From an uncultured Paracoccaceae bacterium (GTDB taxonomy: Bacteria > Pseudomonadota > Alphaproteobacteria > Rhodobacterales > Rhodobacteraceae), in NCBI GenBank assembly GCA_943787985.1, contig CALSOO010000004.1, forward strand, positions 1,240,001 to 1,304,000: a stretch of DNA of 64,000 nucleotides, given 5' to 3'. The notes beneath the pieces were generated by a model, which was given only the letters and a program-made list of their open reading frames with translations, searched no databases and had not been told where the DNA came from. The number at the start of each line of letters is the position of its first letter. The first letter of the stretch is position 1. This document shows positions 14,308 through 23,912 of this stretch, one piece after another. Both the position numbers and the translations under genes were made by a program.

Positions 14308-15062
14308 TGGACAGTGATCTGTTCGAGTTCGCCTGCCGCATGGGAGACAACACATTGGTGCTGGGACATCGGGTCTCGGAATGGTGTGGTTTGGCGCCTG
14401 TGTTGGAAGAAGACATCGCCTTGGCCAACACTGCTCTGGACCTGATCGGGCAGACGCAGATGTGGCTTGGCTTGGCGGCTCAAGCAGAGGGTAAAGACCG
14501 CAGTGCAGATGACCTGGCGATGCTGCGCGATGTTTGGGATTTCCGCAGCGTTTTGCTGGTAGAGCAACCGAATGGCGACTTTGGGCAAACGATGATGCGC
14601 CAGTTCCTTTTCGATGCGTGGCATGTGGCGCAACTGGATGCTTTGAAAACGTCATCACACCAGCAGGTCTCTGATATTGCATCCAAATCGGTCAAGGAGG
14701 CGATGTACCATGTGGATCGCTCTGCTGACACTGTGATCGCACTTGGGGACGGGTCTGAAGAAAGCCATGCGCGCATGCAAGCGGCGTTGACGTTGCTTTG
14801 GCCTTACGCAGGCGAAGTGTTTGAAGACGACACTGTGGATCAGGCCATGGCAGACAAGGGGATCGCCCCCCTGCCCTCGACCCTGCGTCCGGCATTCGAT
14901 GCGCGCGTGCGTGATGTGATGGCGCAAAGCACTTTGCAAATTCCGGACACAGAGTTTGCACATAAGGGTGGCAAAACCGGTGCGCGCCACTCGGAACACC
15001 TTGGGCATATGCTGACCCAGATGCAGTGGTTGCAACGCGCTTACCCGCAGGCCCAGTGGTGA
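14307..15062 (+). CDS. paaC: Phenylacetyl-CoA epoxidase subunit C
   Basis: 251 residues. It has the inactive ferritin-like partner fold of PaaC, recognised by RMGDNTLVLGHRVSEWCG and EDIALANTALDLIGQTQMWL. It is a structural partner of PaaA and contributes to CoA-substrate binding. TAATG coupling with paaB. Confidence 0.95.
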   Translation: MDSDLFEFACRMGDNTLVLGHRVSEWCGLAPVLEEDIALANTALDLIGQTQMWLGLAAQAEGKDRSADDLAMLRDVWDFRSVLLVEQPNGDFGQTMMRQFLFDAWHVAQLDALKTSSHQQVSDIASKSVKEAMYHVDRSADTVIALGDGSEESHARMQAALTLLWPYAGEVFEDDTVDQAMADKGIAPLPSTLRPAFDARVRDVMAQSTLQIPDTEFAHKGGKTGARHSEHLGHMLTQMQWLQRAYPQAQW

Positions 15063-15063
15063 G

Positions 15064-15522
15064 ATGAACGCGTCTGTCGATCAGCTTTGGATTTGGCTGC
15101 AGGATGTGCCTGATCCCGAAATTCCCGTGATCTCGGTTGTGGATCTGGGGATTGTTCGGGACGTCGCGTGGGACACGAGCGCGCTGGTTGTCACGGTCAC
15201 CCCCACGTACTCGGGTTGCCCCGCCACGGCTGTTATCGCGCTCGACATTACGACCGCATTGCAGGGGCATGGCGTCAAGGATGTGCGCATAGAAACGCAA
15301 ATTTCACCGCCTTGGACGACGGATTGGTTAAGCGACGCTGGACGCAAAAAGTTGAATGCGTATGGCATTGCCCCTCCCTCACCTTCTGGCGGGCCTGAAG
15401 CCTGCCCCCAGTGTAAATCAACGGCTTTGAGCAAGATCAGCCAGTTCGCGTCCACACCCTGCAAGGCAATGTGGCGCTGCGATGATTGCCTGGAACCTTT
15501 CGACTATTTCAAATGTATCTAA
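15064..15522 (+). CDS. paaD: PaaD, MIP18/DUF59 Fe-S maturation protein
   Basis: 152 residues. An N-terminal DUF59 domain (VPDPEIPVISVVDLGIVRDV, then YSGCPATAVIALDI) is followed by a C-terminal zinc-ribbon-like Cys set (CPQCKS, CRC-type CDDCLEPF, final CI). PaaD is needed for the Fe-S cluster of the PaaE reductase or for assembly of the complex. It lies 1 base after the paaC stop. Confidence 0.93.
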   Translation: MNASVDQLWIWLQDVPDPEIPVISVVDLGIVRDVAWDTSALVVTVTPTYSGCPATAVIALDITTALQGHGVKDVRIETQISPPWTTDWLSDAGRKKLNAYGIAPPSPSGGPEACPQCKSTALSKISQFASTPCKAMWRCDDCLEPFDYFKCI

Positions 15523-15531
15523 GGGACGCCA

Positions 15532-16596
15532 ATGGCCCGTTTTCAAGACCTTGAAGTCACAGATGTGCGCAACACAATCCGCGATGCCGTCGTCGTGACG
15601 CTGAAGCCGAAAAACGGCGCTCGCTTCGGTTTTGTCCAAGGGCAATATTTGACCTTCAAGCAGGACTTTGACGGGACCGAGTTACGCCGCTCCTATTCTA
15701 TTTGCTCCGGTCGTGACGACGGCCTGTTGCAAGTGGGGATCAAGAAGGTTGCAGGCGGTGCGTTTTCCACATGGGCCAATGAGGATTTGCGTAAGGGAAT
15801 GGTGTTGCAAGCGATGGAACCGATGGGGACCTTCCATACAAAGGTCACACCGGAGCACGCCAAACACTATTTGTGTTTTGCTGGTGGGTCGGGGATTACG
15901 CCGGTTCTGTCCATTCTCAAAACGGTGCTGGCAAATGAAGCTGACAGCCGGATTACGCTGGTCTATGCAAACCGGTCTGTGAATACGATCATGTTTCGTG
16001 ACGAAATCGAAGACCTGAAAAACCAGCACATGGGGCGGCTGTCGCTCATTCATATTCTTGAAAACGATGCTCAGGACATCGACCTGTTCACCGGTCGGGT
16101 TGATGCGGCAAAATGCAATGCCTTGTTCGAACGCTGGATTGATATTCACTCTGTGGACACGGCGTTCATTTGTGGCCCTGAGCCTATGATGCTGGGAATC
16201 GTTGCTGCGTTGAAGGATCATGGGCTGCGCGAGGATCAGATCAAGTTTGAGCTGTTTGCCAGCGGCCAGCCCGGGCGATTGCCGCAGCGTAAAGCCGCAA
16301 TTGGTGCGGTCGCCAAACCGACCCAAGCGACTGTGATCATGGAAGGAACGGGGCGTTCGTTTTCGATGGGGCGGGATCAATCGGTTCTGGAAGCCGCTCT
16401 TGAAAATGCGCTGGATGCGCCTTTCGCCTGCAAGGCCGGTGTCTGTTCTACTTGTAAATGCAAGGTGTTAGAGGGCGAAGTTGAGATGATCGCCAATCAT
16501 GCCCTTGAGGATTACGAGGTTGAGCAAGGCTTTATTCTGTCCTGTCAATCCTACCCGATCAGCGACCGCATCGTCGTCGATTATGACCAACACTAA
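15532..16596 (+). CDS. paaE: Phenylacetyl-CoA epoxidase reductase PaaE
   Basis: 354 residues. FAD domain (RRSYSICSG, about 55-63), NAD(P) domain (CFAGGSGITPVLSILK) and a C-terminal plant-type 2Fe-2S ferredoxin with CKAGVCSTCKCKV plus a fourth Cys in ILSCQSYP. It passes electrons from NADPH to the PaaA di-iron site. Nine-base gap after paaD. Confidence 0.95.
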   Translation: MARFQDLEVTDVRNTIRDAVVVTLKPKNGARFGFVQGQYLTFKQDFDGTELRRSYSICSGRDDGLLQVGIKKVAGGAFSTWANEDLRKGMVLQAMEPMGTFHTKVTPEHAKHYLCFAGGSGITPVLSILKTVLANEADSRITLVYANRSVNTIMFRDEIEDLKNQHMGRLSLIHILENDAQDIDLFTGRVDAAKCNALFERWIDIHSVDTAFICGPEPMMLGIVAALKDHGLREDQIKFELFASGQPGRLPQRKAAIGAVAKPTQATVIMEGTGRSFSMGRDQSVLEAALENALDAPFACKAGVCSTCKCKVLEGEVEMIANHALEDYEVEQGFILSCQSYPISDRIVVDYDQH

Positions 16597-16608
16597 GGAG
16601 CGCGCGCA

Positions 16609-18627
16609 ATGAGCCTATTGGATGTCAAAAGCTATGTGGCGGGTTCATGGATCGCTCCTGACAGGGCCGCACGGACAATTGAAAATGCTGTGACTGGCGA
16701 TGTGATGGCGCGTGCCGGTGTTGGCGCATTGGATGCGCCGTTGATGCTGGACTATGCGCGCACCATTGGTGGCCCTGCTTTGCGCGCCCTGACCTTTCAT
16801 GACCGCGCGCGGATGATCAAAGCGCTTGGCACGGCGCTGAACGACAACAAACAAGCACTTTATGAACTGTCTTTCGCCACAGGCGCGACTCAAGCAGATC
16901 ACCTGATCGACATAGACGGCGGCATCGGGACCATGTTCGTTTTTGCCTCTAAAGGTCGGCGTGAAATGCCGGACAGTCAGGTGTATCTGGACGGAGATGT
17001 CGAACAGCTTAGCCGCAATGGTACTTTCCTTGGGCAGCATATTTGCACGCCTCTTCAAGGGGTTGCCGTGCACATCAATGCGTTCAACTTTCCGGTTTGG
17101 GGAATGTTGGAGAAATTGGCACCGACTTTACAGGCCGGTGTTCCAGCAATTGTGAAGCCGGCAACATCGACCTGTTATGTCACGGAACTGGCTGTTCAAA
17201 TCATGCTCGACAGTGGCGTCCTACCTGCGGGTGCCTTGCAATTGGTGACGGGTGGTTTGGACGATACACTAAGCCATCTGGACTGTCAGGATGTTGTGAG
17301 TTTTACTGGCTCTGCCCAAACGGCATTCAAGCTGCGCTCCGATCCTCACATTCTGCGCAATTCTATTCGTTTTGTGGCTGAACAAGACAGCCTGAATGCC
17401 TCAATCCTTGGACCTGATGCGCTGCGCGGAACGCCCGAATTTGATCTGTTTGTTCAGGAAGTCCACCGTGAGATGACAACCAAGGCAGGGCAAAAATGCA
17501 CTGCAATCCGTCGCATTCTGGTACCTGACAGGCAGGTTGAGGCGGTCATTGACGCATTGCGCCTCCAACTCTCACAAACCGTGGTCGGGGATCCAAAAGA
17601 CGCCGCGACCTTGATGGGCGCTCTGGTGTCGCACGCTCAAAAGCAGGACGTGCTCGAAAAGGCAGCGATTATTGGAACGCAAGCGACGCGCGTCTTTGGC
17701 GATCCGGAAAGCGTTCCTCAAAAAGGCGCCTTCCTCCCACCGATGTTGTATCATTGCGCTGACCCCGACGCGGCACAACATGTGCATGACACCGAAGCCT
17801 TCGGACCTGTTGCAACGCTGATGGGCTACAAGGATATGGACCATGCGGTGGCTCTTGCCAACAAAGGGCAAGGCAGTTTGGTCGCCTCTGTTGTCACGCA
17901 TGACCCGGATGTTGCCCGCCATGTCGTCATGGGAATAGGTGCGTTCCACGGGCGTGTATACATCAATGACCGCACATCGATGAAGGAAAGCACAGGGCAC
18001 GGATCTCCTTTGCCCCATATGGTGCACGGCGGTCCGGGGCGCGCAGGCGGGGGCGAAGAGTTGGGAGGCGTGCGCGGTGTGATGCACTACATGCAACGCA
18101 CTGCGATCCAGGGCAGCCCCGATATGCTTCGCGCAATTGGTGGCACTTGGGTTAAGGGGGCCGCGCAACCTGCACCACCCGCCCATCCGTTCACCCGCAC
18201 CTATGATGAATTGCAGATTGGCGAAACTCTTCAGACAGCGTCGCGCATCGTGACCCTTGAAGACATTGAGCACTTTGCACGTTTCACGGGGGATACGTTT
18301 TATGCCCATATGGATGAAGAGGCCGCCAAAAGGAACCCGTTCTTTCCTGGCCGTGTTGCGCATGGGTATCTGCTTTTGTCCTTTGCTGCGGGCTTGTTTG
18401 TTGAACCAAACGAGGGGCCTGTTCTGGCGAACACGGGCTTGGACAACTTGCGCTTTATGAAACCCGTGCAAGCTGGCGATAGCATCAAGGTCGATCTAAG
18501 CGTCAAACAGAAAACGCCGCGCAATGCAGAGTACGGTGAAGTGCGTTGGCATGTGACGCTCACCAATCAGGACGATGAAGACGTTGCACAGTATGAATTG
18601 CTCACGATGAATGCCTTTTCAGCATAG
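16609..18627 (+). CDS. paaZ: Bifunctional oxepin-CoA hydrolase/aldehyde dehydrogenase PaaZ
   Basis: 672 residues. The N-terminal aldehyde dehydrogenase (about 1-515) has its catalytic Cys in TTKAGQKCTAIRRI. The C-terminal MaoC-type (R)-hydratase (about 525-672) has the hydratase motif in FARFTGDTFYAHMD and GRVAHGYLLLSFAAG. PaaZ opens oxepin-CoA and oxidises the resulting semialdehyde. Both active sites look intact. It is last in the operon, with a terminator 2 bases past its stop. Confidence 0.95.
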   Translation: MSLLDVKSYVAGSWIAPDRAARTIENAVTGDVMARAGVGALDAPLMLDYARTIGGPALRALTFHDRARMIKALGTALNDNKQALYELSFATGATQADHLIDIDGGIGTMFVFASKGRREMPDSQVYLDGDVEQLSRNGTFLGQHICTPLQGVAVHINAFNFPVWGMLEKLAPTLQAGVPAIVKPATSTCYVTELAVQIMLDSGVLPAGALQLVTGGLDDTLSHLDCQDVVSFTGSAQTAFKLRSDPHILRNSIRFVAEQDSLNASILGPDALRGTPEFDLFVQEVHREMTTKAGQKCTAIRRILVPDRQVEAVIDALRLQLSQTVVGDPKDAATLMGALVSHAQKQDVLEKAAIIGTQATRVFGDPESVPQKGAFLPPMLYHCADPDAAQHVHDTEAFGPVATLMGYKDMDHAVALANKGQGSLVASVVTHDPDVARHVVMGIGAFHGRVYINDRTSMKESTGHGSPLPHMVHGGPGRAGGGEELGGVRGVMHYMQRTAIQGSPDMLRAIGGTWVKGAAQPAPPAHPFTRTYDELQIGETLQTASRIVTLEDIEHFARFTGDTFYAHMDEEAAKRNPFFPGRVAHGYLLLSFAAGLFVEPNEGPVLANTGLDNLRFMKPVQAGDSIKVDLSVKQKTPRNAEYGEVRWHVTLTNQDDEDVAQYELLTMNAFSA

Positions 18628-18628
18628 A

Positions 18629-18660
18629 TTGGCGGCGTTATGACGCCGCCAAACGGTTTT
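18629..18660 (+). terminator. Terminator after paaZ
   Basis: TTGGCGGCG (18629-18637) pairs perfectly with CGCCGCCAA (18644-18652), loop of 6, followed by ACGGTTTT. It closes the paaJABCDEZ operon and separates it from the next catabolic operon. Confidence 0.8.
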
Positions 18661-18722
18661 GTGTGAAATGACGTTCCGTTCTGCGGTATTGGCAGGGCAA
18701 TTTTTCCGTTCTAGCATCGCTT

Positions 18723-18762
18723 AGGCGAGGCGACACAGCCGACAGATGCTGTGCCCTTGCCT
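18723..18762 (+). promoter_or_regulatory. Structured leader upstream of the acyl-CoA ligase operon
   Basis: AGGCGAGG (18723-18730) pairs with CCTTGCCT (18755-18762, one G-U), and inside it CACAG (18734-18738) pairs with CTGTG (18749-18753). The two-tier hairpin ends 20 bases before a 17-codon ORF that has its own strong ribosome site. It may control expression of the operon or simply shape the 5' end. Confidence 0.4.
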
Positions 18763-18781
18763 GTGAGCTGGGAGGATCACT

Positions 18782-18835
18782 ATGCGCGTGAGATTTTGCA
18801 CGACGATTGCCTCATGTTTTGAGGTAACCCCATGA
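18782..18835 (+). CDS. 17-codon upstream ORF coupled to the acyl-CoA ligase
   Basis: GGGAGG at 18770-18775 precedes an ATG at 18782. The peptide MRVRFCTTIASCFEVTP ends at a TGA (18833-18835) that overlaps the ligase ATG at 18832 (ATGA). Such an arrangement would couple ligase translation to that of the leader peptide. No run of a single regulatory codon is obvious, so classical amino-acid attenuation is not supported. Confidence 0.5.
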   Translation: MRVRFCTTIASCFEVTP

Positions 18836-20529
18836 CAGTCATGACCGCCCAAGAGGCGACGGAGCATGTGATACAAACCAACGCTGCGTTTTCGGTGGCT
18901 GAACAAGACATCCGTGGCGTCACCTACCGTGTGTTCGAGAACGCGCCGCACCATGTTGCGGCGCTTTTGCATGGCAGCCGCGAGGCCCAAGGCAACGGGG
19001 CCGCCGAATATCTGGTGTTTGAGGAAGAGCGCTGGACCTTTGACGCATTTATCGCTGACGTAAATCGTATGGCACATGTGCTGCGCGATGAATTTGGCGT
19101 GACCAAAGGCACGCCTGTGGCCATTGCGATGCGCAACTGTCCTGAGCTGATGATTATGGTCATGGCCTGCGCCTCTCTCGGGGCTCTGACTGTGTTTGTA
19201 AACGCGTGGTGGACAACGGACGAGTTGGACTATGCATTGCAAGACAGCGGTGCGCGTCTGGTGTTTGCGGACGGTGACCGAATTTCACGTTTGACCCCTC
19301 TTGTTGCTCCGCTTGAGCTGACTTGCGTGGGTGTGCGGGATGGGGAAAACACAGCTCAACACAGCTATTCCGTGCTGAAGTCCGCAGCGTCTTCTGACGC
19401 ACGCCCAGATGCGGACATCGCCGCAGACGATGATTTTGCGGTCATGTATTCTTCGGGCACTACAGGGCGTCCAAAAGGCGTCGTTCAAACGCACCGCGGT
19501 GCTGTAAATGCTGTGTTTTCATGGCTTTTCACAGCGGTTATTGCGCCACTGATGGATCCGGATCATGATCCCGATGCACCGGCAGTCCGCCCATCGGTGT
19601 TGATCGTGACTCCCTTGTTTCATGTCACAGCCACGCACCCTATGTTCCTGCTCAGCCTGCCTGCAGGGGCCATGGTTGCTGTGATGCCGAAATGGGATGC
19701 GCGCAAAGCTGTCGAGATCATTCGCGATGAGAAAATCACGCGTTTCCTGGGCGTGCCGACACAATCCGCTGACCTTATGATTGCGATGCAAGAGATGGGA
19801 GAAACGCTTCCTACGCTGGATTACATCGGGGCTGGCGGCGCCAAACGGCCACCCGCACAAGTTGGTGAGTTGGCAGAACTGTTGCCCAACGCAGCCGTCG
19901 CGACGGGCTGGGGAATGACGGAAACCAATGCTCTTGGAATCGGTATGATGGGCGACGAATACAATGCACGTCCGGGTGCCGCCGGTAAACCGCATGGACC
20001 TCTACAGGATGTGCGTTTTCTGGACGATGCGGGTAACGATGTACCCCACGGCGACATTGGAGAACTGACGGTCAAAAGCCCTGCTAACATGCGGTGTTAT
20101 CTGAATAAACCTGATGCCACGACAGAGGTTTTGGAAGGCGGTTGGTTGAAAACAGGTGATCTGGCACAAATCGACGACGAAGGGTATATCAGCATCGTCG
20201 ATCGCAAGAAAAACATCATTATTCGGGGAGGTGAGAACATTGCATGTCTGGATGTCGAAGCCGCATTGCATCGACATCCTGCAGTTGCGGAAGCCTGTGC
20301 GTTTTCGGTGCCGCATGAACGCCTTGGCGAAGTTGTTGGTGCGGGCATTCAGTTGAAATCCGGTGCAACAGCTTCGCACGACGAGATCAAGAGTTTCCTG
20401 AACGAGAAAATAGCAAAGTTTAAAATTCCCGAACACATCTGGTTCCAATCAGAGCCCCTGCCCCGCGGCGCGACCGACAAAACGGATCGCCGCGCACTGC
20501 AAGCTCAATGCCTAAAGGATCACGTATGA
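18832..20529 (+). CDS. Acyl-CoA synthetase (AMP-forming), substrate unknown
   Basis: 565 residues, class I adenylate-forming. The AMP-binding core is AVMYSSGTTGRPKGVVQTHR, followed by TGWGMTETNA, the hinge LKTGDLAQID and the C-terminal lysine segment ending PRGATDKTDRRAL. The last lacks the common GKxxR Lys spacing but keeps a Lys at KTDR. It activates a carboxylic acid to its CoA thioester and heads a beta-oxidation-like operon. It is not the PaaK type, which is shorter and of a different subfamily. The stop overlaps the next start by ATGA. Confidence 0.85.
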   Translation: MTVMTAQEATEHVIQTNAAFSVAEQDIRGVTYRVFENAPHHVAALLHGSREAQGNGAAEYLVFEEERWTFDAFIADVNRMAHVLRDEFGVTKGTPVAIAMRNCPELMIMVMACASLGALTVFVNAWWTTDELDYALQDSGARLVFADGDRISRLTPLVAPLELTCVGVRDGENTAQHSYSVLKSAASSDARPDADIAADDDFAVMYSSGTTGRPKGVVQTHRGAVNAVFSWLFTAVIAPLMDPDHDPDAPAVRPSVLIVTPLFHVTATHPMFLLSLPAGAMVAVMPKWDARKAVEIIRDEKITRFLGVPTQSADLMIAMQEMGETLPTLDYIGAGGAKRPPAQVGELAELLPNAAVATGWGMTETNALGIGMMGDEYNARPGAAGKPHGPLQDVRFLDDAGNDVPHGDIGELTVKSPANMRCYLNKPDATTEVLEGGWLKTGDLAQIDDEGYISIVDRKKNIIIRGGENIACLDVEAALHRHPAVAEACAFSVPHERLGEVVGAGIQLKSGATASHDEIKSFLNEKIAKFKIPEHIWFQSEPLPRGATDKTDRRALQAQCLKDHV

Positions 20530-21815
20530 CCATGACACCCGAAGACATCGGCGCCTATATTTCAGCTGCCGGCCAAAAGGCGTGGGAGATTGAAGGGCTC
20601 GATCCTAGGACCCTTCTAAGAGAGATAAAAACGGTTGGGATCATTGGCGCGGGCACAATGGGCGGCGGAATTGCGATGAATTTCGCGACTGCAGGCTTTG
20701 ACGTCAAAATTGTTGAGCAAAAACAAGAGGCGCTGGATCGTGGCCTTGCCGTTGTGCGCGGCAATTATCAGCGCTCCAGCGACAAAGGGCGGTTCCCCCA
20801 AGACGAAGTCGAAGCGCGCATGGGGCGGTTCCATGGCTGCTTAAGCCTTGCGGAACTCGCCGAGTGTGACCTGGTGATCGAGGCGGTGTTCGAAAACATG
20901 GATCTCAAGAAAACGATCTTCGCCGAACTCGGGCAGGTGATGAAACCGGGCGCGATCCTCGCCACCAACACCTCTGCGCTTGATGTCGATGAAATCGCCT
21001 CTGTGACAGGACGGGGCCAAGACGTGATCGGTCTGCACTTCTTTTCTCCGGCCAATGTCATGAAATTGCTTGAGATTGTGCGGGCAAAAGACACAACCGA
21101 TGATGTCGTCGCCACATCAATGGCTTTGGCGAAGTCCATAAACAAAATCGCAACACTTGTAGGTGTTTGTCCCGGCTTCGTCGGCAACCGCATTTTGTTT
21201 GCCCGCCAAATCCAGGCCAACAAGTTGGTGTATCGCGGGGTTCTGCCCTGGGACGTTGATGCCGCCTTGAATGCCTTTGGTTTCAAAATGGGCCCGTTCC
21301 AGATGTCCGATCTGGCCGGGCTAGATATTGGTTGGTCCAAGGGGGCGCAGACCGACAATCCTATTCGGGATGCTTTGTGCGAATTGGACCGTCGGGGGCA
21401 AAAGACGCAAGCTGGATTTTATGACTACGACGAAAACCGACGTCCGGTTCCATCGGAGGTGACGACCGGTATCATCGCGGACATCACAGACGCGAGTCCC
21501 ATCAGCATGTCGTCTGACGAAATTCTGAAAGCCTGCATTCATCCAATGATCAACGAGGCCGTCAAAATCCTGGAGGAAAACAAGGCGCAACGCCCTTCGG
21601 ACATCGATGTGGTCTGGCTGAACGGCTATGGCTGGCCACCCGACACAGGTGGGCCGATGCTGTACGGTGATAGGGTTGGTGCCGCGGCTGTGTTGGAGAC
21701 GATGGAGCGCTTGGGCGCCGATGATCCTGCCTTTGCACCAGCCAAAACACTTCAAGATTTGGCAGCAAGCGGCGGAAAATTCACGGAAATAAGCACTGGA
21801 GGGCTAAAGGTATGA
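20526..21815 (+). CDS. 3-hydroxyacyl-CoA dehydrogenase
   Basis: 429 residues from the ATG at 20526, coupled to the ligase. NAD-binding domain with VGIIGAGTMGGGIAMNFA (about 37-55), the family signature HFFSPANVMKLLEIVR, and two C-terminal dimerisation domains. It has a 30-residue N-terminal extension and no hydratase domain. It oxidises a 3-hydroxyacyl-CoA to the 3-oxo form. Related to PaaH/FadB C-half; the operon suggests a dedicated substrate. Confidence 0.88.
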   Translation: MTMTPEDIGAYISAAGQKAWEIEGLDPRTLLREIKTVGIIGAGTMGGGIAMNFATAGFDVKIVEQKQEALDRGLAVVRGNYQRSSDKGRFPQDEVEARMGRFHGCLSLAELAECDLVIEAVFENMDLKKTIFAELGQVMKPGAILATNTSALDVDEIASVTGRGQDVIGLHFFSPANVMKLLEIVRAKDTTDDVVATSMALAKSINKIATLVGVCPGFVGNRILFARQIQANKLVYRGVLPWDVDAALNAFGFKMGPFQMSDLAGLDIGWSKGAQTDNPIRDALCELDRRGQKTQAGFYDYDENRRPVPSEVTTGIIADITDASPISMSSDEILKACIHPMINEAVKILEENKAQRPSDIDVVWLNGYGWPPDTGGPMLYGDRVGAAAVLETMERLGADDPAFAPAKTLQDLAASGGKFTEISTGGLKV

Positions 21816-22591
21816 GCTTCGAATTCATCACAACCGAAAAACGCGGGCACATCCTGCTTGTGACAATGAACCGGCCTGATGTCTACAACGCGGTGCATGT
21901 GGATATGCATATTGAGATGGCTCAATGCTGGGACGACTTTGCCGCCGATCCGGACCTGTGGGTTGCGGTACTGACCGGGGCTGGCGACAAGGCGTTTTGC
22001 GCGGGCAACGATCTGAAGGCCACCGCGATGGGCGGCAACAAAAAGCCGATGCCAGACAGTGGCTTTGCCGGGCTTTCATCACGATTTGATCTGGAAAAAC
22101 CGATCATTGCTGCGGTGAACGGTTTTGCAATGGGGGGTGGATTTGAGACGGCGTTGTCTTGTGACATTCTGATCGCCTCCGAGAACGCCAAATTCGCGCT
22201 GCCCGAGGTCAAGGTCGGCTTTTTCGCTGCGGCCTCCGGTGTGCAACGGCTGTCGCGCTATATCGGCCGGTTGGCGGCCCAAGAGATCATGTTCACCGGA
22301 CGCACAATCCTTGCAGATGAGGCGCTGAAGCTGGGCTGCATCAATGAAGTTGTGCCCCATAGCGACCTCATGGCGCGTGCCATGGCCAAAGCCGAAGAGG
22401 TGTGCACCGTGTCGCCCTCTGCGGTGAAGGCCACCAAACGCGTGTTGAACGCAATGATGGAAGGCGACGGAATGGCGGACAGCATAGCCTATTCCCGTGA
22501 CGTTATCCAGGAACTCGCAAAAACAGATGACTTTAAAGAAGGCGTGCAAGCCTTTGTTGAAAAAAGAAAACCCAATTGGGTTAACAGATAA
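21812..22591 (+). CDS. Enoyl-CoA hydratase/isomerase family protein
   Basis: 259 residues, crotonase fold. The oxyanion-hole segments are AFCAGNDLKA and GFAMGGGFETALSCD. In the usual Glu positions LPEVKVGFFAAASG keeps the first Glu, whereas the second is replaced (AAASGVQRL). That may indicate isomerase, dehydratase or hydrolase chemistry rather than plain hydration. ATGA overlap with the dehydrogenase gene. Confidence 0.85.
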   Translation: MSFEFITTEKRGHILLVTMNRPDVYNAVHVDMHIEMAQCWDDFAADPDLWVAVLTGAGDKAFCAGNDLKATAMGGNKKPMPDSGFAGLSSRFDLEKPIIAAVNGFAMGGGFETALSCDILIASENAKFALPEVKVGFFAAASGVQRLSRYIGRLAAQEIMFTGRTILADEALKLGCINEVVPHSDLMARAMAKAEEVCTVSPSAVKATKRVLNAMMEGDGMADSIAYSRDVIQELAKTDDFKEGVQAFVEKRKPNWVNR

Positions 22592-22604
22592 TAGGAGACA
22601 CCAA

Positions 22605-23912
22605 ATGTCCGAACCTCTAGAGATGAACAACCTTGAAATGTCTGAAAAGGCCAAGCCACTTTTGGCTGCCGTGATCAAACATATCCGTGAAAACGTCGAC
22701 CCGATTTCCGAAGAATTCCACCGCCTTGGTGAAGGGCGCGCCGATCGTTGGAGCTATGCGCCGGGCCAGTTGGAGCTGCTCGAAACGGCCAAGCAAAAAG
22801 CGCGCGACAGCGGGTTGTGGAACTTCTTTCTGCCCAACGCCGAAACCGGTGAAGGGCTTGCAAACCTGGATTACGCCTACATCGCGGCGGAATTGGGCAA
22901 GAACCCCCTCGCCTCGGAGACGCTGAACTGTTCTGCGCCGGATACAGGCAACATGGAGGTGCTGGAACGCATCGGCACGCAACAGCAAAAAGACACGTGG
23001 CTCAAACCCCTGCTCGCAGGCAAGATCCGCTCGGCTTTTGCCATGACAGAACCGGACAAGGCGTCGTCAGATGCCAAGAACATCGGCATGACCGCGGTGC
23101 TTGAAAACGGTGAATGGGTATTGAACGGCGAAAAGTACTATATCTCGGGTGCGGGCGACCCTCGTTGCAAGATCATGATTGTTATGGTGAAAACCTCGCC
23201 TGATGCGGAAGCTTTCCGTCAACAAAGCCAGATCCTTGTGCCCATCGATACGCCGGGCGTGGACATCCTCGGACCGATGCACGTGTTTGGTCACGACGAC
23301 GCGCCACACGGTCACATGCATATCCGGTTCACCAATGTGCGCGTGCCCGAAGACAACATTCTGTGGGGTGAAGGCAAAGGATTTGAGATTTCCCAAGTCC
23401 GCCTTGGACCAGGCCGCATTCACCATTGCATGCGCTCTATCGGGCAGGCCGAAAAAGCGTTGGATCTGATGATTGATCGTGGTTTGAACCGCGTGGCTTT
23501 TGGCAAAAAGATCGTCGATCTGGGTAAAAACATGGAAACCATCTCGCGCGCCAAGATCGAGATTGAAGCCATGCGCTTGCTGGTGTTGAAGGCGGCCAAA
23601 GCGATGGATGTACTGGGCAACAAAGAGGCCCGCATCTGGGTGTCCATGATCAAGGCAAAAGTGCCTGAGCAAGTCTGCGACATCATCGATCAGGCCATGC
23701 AAGTCCACGGCGCCACAGGGATCAGCCAATGGTCCCCATTGTCCCAAATGTACGCCCAACAGCGCACATTGCGCTACGCGGATGGACCCGATGAAGTGCA
23801 CCACCACGTTATCGCGCGCCATGAAGTGCAAACATACAAAGACAGCAATTCCCGTCAGGACGCGGCAAAGTCCGAGAACAAAGCGCTGGGAGCGGCAGGT
23901 GTGCGCGGATGA
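22605..23912 (+). CDS. Acyl-CoA dehydrogenase (ACAD10/11-like)
   Basis: 435 residues from the ATG at 22605, with AGGAG upstream. FAD/acyl-CoA dehydrogenase motifs: IRSAFAMTEPDKASSDAKNI, KYYISGAGDPRCKIMIVMVK, the Arg-rich RLGPGRIHHCMRSIGQAE, and QVHGATGISQWSPLSQMYAQ near the FAD. These match the ACAD10/11 subgroup, which handles branched or hydroxylated acyl-CoAs. It would introduce the double bond for the hydratase next door. Confidence 0.88.
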   Translation: MSEPLEMNNLEMSEKAKPLLAAVIKHIRENVDPISEEFHRLGEGRADRWSYAPGQLELLETAKQKARDSGLWNFFLPNAETGEGLANLDYAYIAAELGKNPLASETLNCSAPDTGNMEVLERIGTQQQKDTWLKPLLAGKIRSAFAMTEPDKASSDAKNIGMTAVLENGEWVLNGEKYYISGAGDPRCKIMIVMVKTSPDAEAFRQQSQILVPIDTPGVDILGPMHVFGHDDAPHGHMHIRFTNVRVPEDNILWGEGKGFEISQVRLGPGRIHHCMRSIGQAEKALDLMIDRGLNRVAFGKKIVDLGKNMETISRAKIEIEAMRLLVLKAAKAMDVLGNKEARIWVSMIKAKVPEQVCDIIDQAMQVHGATGISQWSPLSQMYAQQRTLRYADGPDEVHHHVIARHEVQTYKDSNSRQDAAKSENKALGAAGVRG

